Part shown: piece after piece, positions 58,247 through 64,000 of the stretch | How the letters are laid out: every line of letters starts with the position of its first letter | Numbering within the stretch: the first letter of the stretch is position 1 | Origin: Nocardioides sp. W7 | Lineage (GTDB): Bacteria; Actinomycetota; Actinomycetes; Propionibacteriales; Nocardioidaceae | Direction: 5' to 3' | Assembly: GCF_022919075.1 (NCBI RefSeq) | Contig: NZ_CP095078.1 | Span: forward strand, 4,402,001 to 4,466,000 | Length of the DNA: 64,000 nucleotides | Translations under genes and position numbers: made by a program | Notes under the pieces: model-generated | Seen by the model: the letters and a program-made list of their open reading frames with translations, nothing else | Database searches by the model: none | What the model was told of the DNA's origin: nothing

Positions 58247-59684
58247 GCTCGACCCACCGCTCGATCCGGCACGTGGGCTGACCGAGCGCCAGGACGGTGA
58301 CCGGGGACAGCAACCGTCCTACCGTCCGCTGCTGGCGACGCTGGTGATGCTGACCACCTCGACGTCGGTGATCAGCAGTCTCGGCGGCTCCCTGGTCCCG
58401 ATGGTCGCGGTCGAGCACGACGTCAGCCTGGGCAGCGCCCAGTGGATCCTGACCGGGCCGATGCTGATGGGCGCGGTCGCCACGCCGATCCTGGGGCGCC
58501 TGGGCGGAACGGGCCGCCGGCGCACGGTGATCCTGGCCAGCCTGGTCGTCGTGGCGGGGGGCCTCGTGCTCACGGCCCTGCCCACGGGCTTCCTCGGCCT
58601 GGTGGTGGGCCGGCTGCTCCAGGGGGTGGGGATCGGACTGCTCCCGCTGGCCCTAGCCGCGGCACGTGACAACCTGCCTCGCGCGCGGGTGCGGGGGGCG
58701 CTGGCCCTGCTCTCGGTCACCACCACGATGGGCGCCGGGATCAGCTACCCGCTGTCGGCCTGGATCGCCCAGACCGCCGGCATCCCCGCGGCGTACTGCT
58801 GCGCGCTCGCGATCATCGTGCTGACGCTGCTCCTCGCCTGGCGGACCGTTCCGGACGCCAGCACCACTGGCAACGACACCGTCCACTGGGTCGGCGCGGC
58901 CCTGCTGAGCGGAGGCACTCTGCTGCTGCTGCTGGCTCTCACCCAGGCGCCCGTGCTCGGCTGGCGGGCCCCGTCGCTGTGGGCGCTCGTCATCGCCGGC
59001 GCGGTGTCCCTGGTGCTCTGGGTGTGGCGCACGCTGCGCCACCCCGACCCCCTCGTGGACCTTCGACTCGCGCGGCACCGTCAGGTGCTGCCCGCCAACA
59101 TCTCCGCCCTGACCTCCGGGATCGCGGTCTACATGCTGATCGCCCTGGTGATGATCCAGGTCCAGCTCCCGACCTCGACCGGCTTCGGGCTCGGCCAGCC
59201 CGTCACGGTCGCCGGTCTCGTGCTCGCGCCGTACGCCGTCCTCAGCGTCGTCGGCAGCCGGCTGAGCACGGCCCTCGGGGCGTGGATCGGCCTCGACCTC
59301 GTGCTGCCGGTGGGTGCGACGCTCTACGGCCTGGCCACGGCGCTGTTCGCCCTCTCCCACGAGTCGGTCTGGGTGGTTGCCGTGGTGATGGGCGTGGCCG
59401 GCATCGGCAGCGGTTTCACCTTCGCCGCCATGCCGGGGCTGGTCCTGCGCTCCACCCCGCTGGAGGAGACCGGGAGCGCGATGTCGTTCAACGTGCTGCT
59501 GCGGTTCCTGGGGTTCGCGGCCGGCAGCACGCTGGCCACCTCCGTGCTCGCCCTGCTCGCCGCGAGCCGTCCCGACTACGCGGAGGCCTTCCGCCTCACC
59601 GTGTGGGTCAACGTCGCCCTCTGGCTCGGCACCGCCGTCCTCAGCCTCGTCCTCATCCCGTCACGACCGAAGGAGACCTCATGA
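58239..59684 (+). CDS. MFS transporter, DHA2-like
   Basis: A 481-aa membrane protein with about 14 hydrophobic segments. MFS hallmarks are WILTGPMLMGAVATPILGRLGGTGRRR near 75-100 and RLLQGVGIGLLPLAL near 133-147. It resembles drug:proton antiporters of the 14-helix group. The ATG at 58239 lies inside the korB end (8-nt overlap), and its stop overlaps the fdxA start, an odd insertion of a transporter between an oxidoreductase and its likely ferredoxin. It may export acids or CoA-free by-products. Confidence 0.85.
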   Translation: MLELDPPLDPARGLTERQDGDRGQQPSYRPLLATLVMLTTSTSVISSLGGSLVPMVAVEHDVSLGSAQWILTGPMLMGAVATPILGRLGGTGRRRTVILASLVVVAGGLVLTALPTGFLGLVVGRLLQGVGIGLLPLALAAARDNLPRARVRGALALLSVTTTMGAGISYPLSAWIAQTAGIPAAYCCALAIIVLTLLLAWRTVPDASTTGNDTVHWVGAALLSGGTLLLLLALTQAPVLGWRAPSLWALVIAGAVSLVLWVWRTLRHPDPLVDLRLARHRQVLPANISALTSGIAVYMLIALVMIQVQLPTSTGFGLGQPVTVAGLVLAPYAVLSVVGSRLSTALGAWIGLDLVLPVGATLYGLATALFALSHESVWVVAVVMGVAGIGSGFTFAAMPGLVLRSTPLEETGSAMSFNVLLRFLGFAAGSTLATSVLALLAASRPDYAEAFRLTVWVNVALWLGTAVLSLVLIPSRPKETS

Positions 59685-60001
59685 CCTACGTCATCGCCCA
59701 GCCATGCGTCGACACGAAGGACCGCGCCTGCGTGGACGAGTGTCCGGTCGACTGCATCTACGAGGGCAAGCGGATGCTCTACATCCAGCCCGACGAGTGC
59801 GTCGACTGCGGAGCGTGCGAGCCGGTCTGCCCGGTGGAGGCGATCTTCTACGAGGACGACACCCCGGAGGAGTGGAAGGAGTTCCACGTCGCGAACGTGG
59901 CCTTCTTCGACGAGATCGGCTCCCCGGGTGGAGCCGCCCGGACCGACGTGAGCGACCGGGACCACCCCTTCGTCGCCGCGCTCCCGCCGAAGGACGAGTG
60001 A
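59681..60001 (+). CDS. fdxA: FdxA-type two-cluster ferredoxin
   Basis: A 106-aa bacterial ferredoxin. Cys9, 17, 21 and 25 and Cys40, 43, 46 and 50 give the C-x7-C-x3-C-x3-C and C-x2-C-x2-C-x3-C pattern of 7Fe/8Fe ferredoxins ([3Fe-4S] plus [4Fe-4S]). A C-terminal extension of about 50 residues is typical of the actinobacterial FdxA group. It starts with an AAGGAG site overlapping the MFS stop. Position suggests it accepts electrons from KorAB and may feed reductive steps in the island. Confidence 0.93.
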   Translation: MTYVIAQPCVDTKDRACVDECPVDCIYEGKRMLYIQPDECVDCGACEPVCPVEAIFYEDDTPEEWKEFHVANVAFFDEIGSPGGAARTDVSDRDHPFVAALPPKDE

Positions 60002-60014
60002 GCCGACGCCGGAA

Positions 60015-60046
60015 CGCCCCGGACCCCGAGCTGCAGGTCCGGGGCG
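60015..60046. terminator. bidirectional terminator hairpin
   Basis: An 11-bp perfect stem (60015-60025 with 60036-60046) and 10-nt loop lie between the convergent fdxA and SDR genes. Confidence 0.75.
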
Positions 60047-60065
60047 CCTGTGCGTGCCGACGTCC

Positions 60066-60839
60066 TCAGGAGTAGTAGGAGAGACCCTTCTGGGACGGGA
60101 CGTAGTCGGCTCCGTCGACGACCAGGCAGGTGCCGTTGATCCGCGACGAACCCGCGCCGCCGAGGAAGAAGGCCGCGTCGGCGACGTCCTCGGCGGTGGT
60201 GGGCACCCCGCTCGCGGACGAGGCGGCCAGCCGGTCGTGGGCGAGCTGGAGGTCATCGACGTCCCCCGACATCAGCCCGGCCGTGAGCGAGCTGACCGCA
60301 CCCCCGGGTGCCACGGCGTTGATCCGCAGGCCGTAGCGCGCCACCTCGACCGCCACCGACTCCACCAGTCCGACAACCCCGTGCTTGGCGGCGGTGTAGG
60401 CGTGCGGACCGAGGCCGCCGCGGACGCCGGCGACGCTGGCGGTGCAGACGATCGCCCCTCGTCCGCGCGGGCGCATCACCGCGACCGCCTCCCGGACGGT
60501 GAGGAAGACGCTGGTCAGCAGCAGGTCCATCGTCCGTCGCCAGTCCTCGAGCGACGTGCCCTCCAGCCGCCCGGTGACGCCGACCGCCCCGGCGTTGGCG
60601 TAGACGACGTCCAGCGGGCCGAGGTGCCGCTCGGCGTGGACCACGCCGGCGCGGACGTCGTCCTCGGAGGTGACGTCGCAGTGCACGTAGTGCGCCCGCA
60701 GACCCAGCGTCTCGACCAGCTGCTTCCCCGCGGCGTCGTCGACGTCGGCGACCAGCACCGAGTCACCCGCCGCTGCGTGCCGGGAGGCGATGGCGGCACC
60801 GATGCCGCGGGCTCCGCCGGTGACCAGGACGATGCTCAT
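60066..60839 (-). CDS. short-chain dehydrogenase/reductase
   Basis: A 257-aa SDR with TGGARGIG at about 7-14, NAGAVG near 84-88, and the YTAAK catalytic pair near 150-154. The active-site serine is in VCTASVAG. The C-terminal VDGA replaces the usual VDGG. It stands alone on the minus strand at the right end of the island, with an AT-rich promoter region upstream that contains the recurrent dyad. Confidence 0.9.
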   Translation of the reverse strand: MSIVLVTGGARGIGAAIASRHAAAGDSVLVADVDDAAGKQLVETLGLRAHYVHCDVTSEDDVRAGVVHAERHLGPLDVVYANAGAVGVTGRLEGTSLEDWRRTMDLLLTSVFLTVREAVAVMRPRGRGAIVCTASVAGVRGGLGPHAYTAAKHGVVGLVESVAVEVARYGLRINAVAPGGAVSSLTAGLMSGDVDDLQLAHDRLAASSASGVPTTAEDVADAAFFLGGAGSSRINGTCLVVDGADYVPSQKGLSYYS

Positions 60840-61173
60840 GCGCGCACCGCCCCGGCCACGTCTACCGTGCTACGCCCTCTTCTCGACTGACTCAAGATGG
60901 TCCCGTCCGCGTCGGCGCAGGGTGCTGAGCCCCTACAGGATGGCTTAAACCATTATCACGATTTGAGTAACTGTACAGGAGCTTGATGGAAGCAAGTCTG
61001 GGTCCGTCACCTCCGCAACCTTCTCCCCGGAAGCGATCTCGTCAGCCTGTCCGCACAGTCCGACATGGCGGACGAGTCACGCATTCGTGCAACAACCGAG
61101 CTGAGGCGCCTCCGCCGTCTCCCCGAGCGGGGCTCACCCTGCTCCGACTCGGCGTGCTGGGAGGATCAGCGGC
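60840..61173. promoter_or_regulatory. 334-bp intergenic region with AT-rich promoter core
   Basis: No convincing gene lies here; the short frames have shadow-like composition. CCATTATCA at 60950-60958 (TGATAATGG on the minus strand) in an AT-rich stretch at 60940-60985 matches the TnATnATnA element and could drive the minus-strand SDR. The last 20 bp hold the GGAGG ribosome site of the nitroreductase. Confidence 0.4.
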
Positions 61174-61839
61174 ATGGAGTTCGTCGACGTCATCGCCGCC
61201 CGCCACAGCTGCCGTGCGTTCCAGGGCGCGGAGGTGCCCGACGAAGCCCTGAACCAGCTCTTCGAGCTGGCCCAGCACACCGCGTCGTGGTGCAACACCC
61301 AACCCTGGCAGGTGCACCTGGTCTCTGGGCCGGCGATCAAACGGTTCTCGGCCGAACTGATCCACCACGTCCTCTCCCAAGCGTCGCCGAGCGCAGACTT
61401 GGAGATGCCGGCCGGGTACGGCGGCGTGTACGCCGAAAGACGGCGGGAGTCCGGTCACGCCCTCTACGACGCTGTCGGGCTGGCGCACGGCGACAAGCCG
61501 GGCCGCGGCGCCCAGGCACTACTCAACTTCAGCTTCTTCGGAGCCCCCCACGTCGCGGTGATCACCACCGATCGCGACCAGGGGACGTACGGCGCCATCG
61601 ATTGCGGCGGTTACGTCGCTACCCTGACGAGCACCGCCACCGCGCTAGGGCTCGGCTCGATCGCGCAGGCAGCGATCGCCATGCACTCCGGTAAAGTGCG
61701 CGATTTCCTCAACCTGTCAGCAGACCGGCTGGTCGTCTGCGCCGTGTCGCTCGGGTACGCCGATCTCGAGCACCCGGCGAACGCCTTCCGAACCTCGCGG
61801 GCCGGAGTGGACGACGTCGTGGTGCACCTGCGCGACTGA
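61174..61839 (+). CDS. FMN-dependent nitroreductase-family protein
   Basis: A 221-aa nitroreductase-fold protein. RHSCRAF near 10-16 is the FMN phosphate-binding start, SWCNTQPWQ near 38-46 the flavin loop, and ATLTSTATALGLGSI near 148-162 the dimer/FMN helix. Family members reduce nitro groups, quinones or other electrophiles with NAD(P)H. A GGAGG site precedes the ATG. Codon composition is slightly less GC-rich than the island, and the gene is followed by a transposase relic, so it may lie outside the island proper. Confidence 0.88.
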   Translation: MEFVDVIAARHSCRAFQGAEVPDEALNQLFELAQHTASWCNTQPWQVHLVSGPAIKRFSAELIHHVLSQASPSADLEMPAGYGGVYAERRRESGHALYDAVGLAHGDKPGRGAQALLNFSFFGAPHVAVITTDRDQGTYGAIDCGGYVATLTSTATALGLGSIAQAAIAMHSGKVRDFLNLSADRLVVCAVSLGYADLEHPANAFRTSRAGVDDVVVHLRD

Positions 61840-61860
61840 CGACGTAGCCGGGCTCGGCCT

Positions 61861-61880
61861 CTCATCCACGAAAGGATGAG
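61861..61880. terminator. small hairpin after the nitroreductase gene
   Basis: CTCATCC and GGATGAG form a 7-bp stem with a 6-nt loop 22 bp after the stop. It could end the nitroreductase transcript or be a remnant of the adjacent insertion element. Confidence 0.4.
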
Positions 61881-61884
61881 AGTC

Positions 61885-62070
61885 ATGGCGGGCACCGAGG
61901 AAGTACCCCGACGAGCTTCGCGAGCGGACGATCCGGATGGCGGTCGATCTGCGGCGTGACCCAGCGACGAGGACCGGTGCGCTGCGCCGAGCCGGTGAGC
62001 AGCTCGGGATCAACCCCGAGACGCTGCGCCACTGGGGCAGCCAGGTCGAGAGGGTGGATGACCCCGCGTC
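61885..62070 (+). pseudogene. IS3-type transposase OrfA fragment
   Basis: Read on the plus strand, RKYPDELRERTIRMAVDLRR followed by TGALRRAGEQLGINPETLRHW is the helix-turn-helix N-terminus of IS3-family OrfA. The apparent ATG at 61885 is in another frame from the conserved part (from 61898), so a frameshift lies at the start. Similarity stops about 55 codons in, and no orfB follows. It is a dead fragment at the right border of the island. Confidence 0.8.
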
Positions 62071-62345
62071 AGATGTGACACGGCCCACCACCGCGACCAC
62101 CGAGCACTCCCCCCGTACCGACCGCACACGGGACGCGATCCGCTGCCACTCCCCACACGCGCATGCTCCCCGCCTGGGGGGAGCTACCAGCAGATGATCA
62201 GTGCCTACCGCGGCCCCGATCGAACTCCTGGACGTGTGCTGATGGCTACCCTGATCGCCTCGGTCAGCCACGAGTCCGACGAACACCCCCTGTCGCAGGC
62301 GCGACAGGGGGTGCCGTGGGAGTTGCGAGCGTGATGGTGCTCGGG
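62071..62345. other. non-coding stretch after the transposase relic
   Basis: No gene, RNA or repeat is recognised apart from the hairpin at 62284-62313. The sequence may be eroded insertion-element DNA. I found no terminal inverted repeats. Confidence 0.4.
62284..62313. terminator. 13-bp terminator hairpin
   Basis: A perfect 13-bp stem with a 4-nt loop lies 33 bp after the stop of the minus-strand phosphoesterase gene. It is the likely terminator for that gene. Confidence 0.78.
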
Positions 62346-64000
62346 TCAGCGGCGGACCCGCTTGCTCCGCAACGGGGCTGAACGTGCCGACTCGTACCCG
62401 GCCTTGGTGGCCCGCACGACCACCTTGATCCGGCTGCCGACATCTGCCTTGCCCAGCTTGTAGCGGTTGCTGGTCGCGCTGCGGATCACCTTGGTGCCGC
62501 GGTACCAGGTGTACGTCACCTTCGCGCCACCCCAGTCGCCGGGGAGCACCTTCAGCACCGCGCCACGCTTGGCGATCCCCTTGAGCCGGGGCTTGCCGAC
62601 CGTGATCCGTCCCGCAGCCACCGCGCCGGTGGCCGCGCTGTCACGGCTCACGGCGACCCGGCCCACCTTGGCGCCGATGACGCGCAGGGTGAGCCTGTGT
62701 CCGCGATCGGCCGCCGTGGCGACGTACTGCGCACCCGTGGCTCCGAGGATCGGGCTGCCATCGCGGAGCCACTGGTGGGTGAAGACCGAGCCGGACTCCC
62801 ACCCGTCGGTACGAGCCTGCAGCGTGAGACCGACTCGCACCGTGCCGGCGATCCCCGGCGTGGCCGATCCGACGACGGTCGGGACCGGCTCCGGCTCCGG
62901 CGTGGTCACCGGAGCGGTGACCACGGAGGAGGCAGCGCTGGTCGCGCTGGTGGACTCGTAGCCCTCGAGGTGACCTGTCACCACCGCCTGGATCCGGGCA
63001 CCCCGGTCGGCCTCGGTGAGTCGGTAGCCACTGGATCGGGCGCCGAGGATCTGGTGCCCGTCGCGCAGCCAGGCGAACGTGACCGTCGTGCCCTCCTGCC
63101 AGGAGCCGGCATCAATCAGCAGCGTGCTGCCGATGGTCGCCTCTCCCGACACCTGGACGGTCGGGGCTGCCTGCACCGCAGACCTCACGGTCGTGCTGGC
63201 GGCACGGACCGTGACCGGTGCCCGGTCCGCCCCGGTCACCGTCGCCTCGACGGCCATGGTGTGGCCGATGTCGGCGGCGGTGATCCGATAGCTGGCTGCC
63301 GTGGCTCCGGGGATCGTCAGTCCGTCGCGCAGCCACTGGTGGCTGACGTCACCACCGACGGCCCAGCCACCGAGCGTCGCGGTCAGCTCCTGCCCGAAGA
63401 CCGGGCTCCCGGAGAGGGCGAACTCGCCACCCGTCACCGTGAACGAGACCGTCTGCACCGCGTCGTTGACCTTCAGGGTCACCGAGCCACTGCCCGGGCG
63501 CAGCGCCGACAGCTCGCCCGAGGTCGGGTCGATGGCGGCCACGGCGTCGCTCGGGGCATCGGCGACCTCACCGACGAACACTCCGTCGGTTCCGCTCCAC
63601 GCGTGGCTCACGGGCCAGGCGACAGGCACCTCACGGGTGTCGTCCTGGAGAACCACCGGCGCGGTGTCGAAGACCTGCCCGACGCCGAGTGCGGTTCCGG
63701 GCGACTGCACGGTCAGCGAGTCCACCCGGGCGTTGACCTCGGAGCTGAGCCAGTCGGCGCCCCGGTCGTCCGTGGCCTCCCACTGTCCCTCTTCGGGGTC
63801 GATGCCGAGCATGGTCCATCCGGTGAAGCCTCCGTCCTCCGGGGTGGAGGCAGGGCCCTTGCCGGAGTTGCCGTTCACCAGGTGCGGCACACCGTCGATA
63901 CGATCGGCGTGGAAGACACCGACGTGGGATCCGACGAAGCCGATCGACTTGCCGGTGTCCGCCCGGAACTCGGTGAGCCAGTCCTCCAGGAGCTCAGCCT
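62346..64000 (-). CDS. C-terminal part of a metallophosphoesterase with Ig-like repeats (5' end outside window)
   Basis: The frame is open to the window edge, so at least 551 C-terminal residues are seen and the start lies beyond. The first visible part (DTGKSIGFVGSHVGVFHADRIDGVPHLVNGNSGKGP) looks like the end of a calcineurin-type phosphoesterase domain. Four tandem modules of about 80 residues follow, each with W-x-G, a HQWLRDG or TWYRG strand, an I-x-GA-x2-Y turn and an AADxGH block. They are Ig-like adhesion or spacer repeats of secreted actinobacterial proteins. The basic C-terminus (SKRVRR) has no sorting motif. It is unrelated to the catabolic island. Confidence 0.8.
   Translation of the reverse strand, partial: AELLEDWLTEFRADTGKSIGFVGSHVGVFHADRIDGVPHLVNGNSGKGPASTPEDGGFTGWTMLGIDPEEGQWEATDDRGADWLSSEVNARVDSLTVQSPGTALGVGQVFDTAPVVLQDDTREVPVAWPVSHAWSGTDGVFVGEVADAPSDAVAAIDPTSGELSALRPGSGSVTLKVNDAVQTVSFTVTGGEFALSGSPVFGQELTATLGGWAVGGDVSHQWLRDGLTIPGATAASYRITAADIGHTMAVEATVTGADRAPVTVRAASTTVRSAVQAAPTVQVSGEATIGSTLLIDAGSWQEGTTVTFAWLRDGHQILGARSSGYRLTEADRGARIQAVVTGHLEGYESTSATSAASSVVTAPVTTPEPEPVPTVVGSATPGIAGTVRVGLTLQARTDGWESGSVFTHQWLRDGSPILGATGAQYVATAADRGHRLTLRVIGAKVGRVAVSRDSAATGAVAAGRITVGKPRLKGIAKRGAVLKVLPGDWGGAKVTYTWYRGTKVIRSATSNRYKLGKADVGSRIKVVVRATKAGYESARSAPLRSKRVRR

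Noticed and set aside
1..60840. A classical steroid (cholesterol or bile acid) degradation cluster
   Set aside because: Ring-degradation enzymes (KstD, KshAB, HsaA-D) and Mce transport genes are absent from the window; only side-chain-like modules are shared.
60983..61252. 89-aa plus-strand frame before the nitroreductase
   Set aside because: It overlaps the nitroreductase start in another frame, has low-complexity Pro/Ser/Arg content and no homologous motif.
1..64000. CRISPR arrays, tRNA or rRNA genes, replication origin
   Set aside because: No spaced direct repeats, cloverleaf-like sequences, rRNA segments or DnaA-box clusters were seen on either strand.

Overview
The window reads as chromosomal DNA of a high-GC actinobacterium. 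A Nocardioides- or Mycobacteriales-like lineage is my inference from gene style, not from a marker gene. The support is very GC-rich coding sequence, frequent GTG starts, 1-4 nt start/stop overlaps, actinobacterial-type P450/ferredoxin pairs, a KorAB-type 2-oxoacid:ferredoxin oxidoreductase, and paired or fused acyl-CoA dehydrogenases like those of steroid degraders. I see no rRNA, tRNA, CRISPR array or origin.

Almost all of positions 1-60840 is one large catabolic island built from many short operons on both strands. Left edge (1-3900): two DUF1254/DUF1214 proteins, an alcohol dehydrogenase, and two internally deleted gene relics (an alcohol dehydrogenase and an aldo/keto reductase). 3871-13274, minus strand: acyl-CoA ligase, CitE-like lyase, acyl-CoA dehydrogenase, MaoC hydratase, TMADH/FadH-type flavoenzyme, alcohol dehydrogenase, SDR, then a TRAP binding protein; a second zinc alcohol dehydrogenase diverges at 13461. 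14530-29870, minus: MFS exporter, DUF35 protein, thiolase-fold protein, two MaoC subunits, fused CoA-transferase, ferredoxin, P450, TRAP DctM/DctQ/DctP, ADP-forming acyl-CoA synthetase and aldehyde dehydrogenase. 30008-34326: ferredoxin reductase, SnoaL protein, second P450 and third TRAP binding protein. 34356-49274: nitronate-monooxygenase-like protein, fused double acyl-CoA dehydrogenase, TetR regulator, second TMADH-like enzyme, two luciferase-like flavoproteins, two crotonases, an acyl-CoA dehydrogenase pair, alpha-methylacyl-CoA racemase and an acyl-CoA ligase. 49398-60840: acyl-CoA ligase, quinone-oxidoreductase-type MDR, ring-hydrolase-like crotonase, SnoaL protein and SDRs, KorAB, MFS transporter, FdxA and a last SDR.

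The genes suggest one or more alicyclic or terpenoid-like substrates. Uptake would use TRAP proteins, hydroxylation the two P450s (electrons through the small ferredoxin and the FAD reductase), oxidation the ADHs, SDRs and ALDH, and activation the CoA ligases and CoA-transferases. The acyl-CoAs would then be oxidised by acyl-CoA dehydrogenases and MaoC/crotonase enzymes. A hydratase/DUF35/thiolase-fold module at 15920-18585 looks like the ChsH/Ltp2 retro-aldolase of steroid side-chain degradation, and a crotonase at 52054 resembles alicyclic ring-opening hydrolases. No complete steroid ring-degradation set (KstD, Hsa enzymes) is in view, so the substrate is unknown.

An AT-rich dyad of the form TnATnATnA lies at eight promoters of the island and may mark one regulon; the only regulator seen is a TetR protein at 37721. 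The right edge (60840-64000) leaves the island: a nitroreductase, a decayed IS3-type transposase fragment, and the C-terminal part of a large secreted-type phosphoesterase with four Ig-like repeats.
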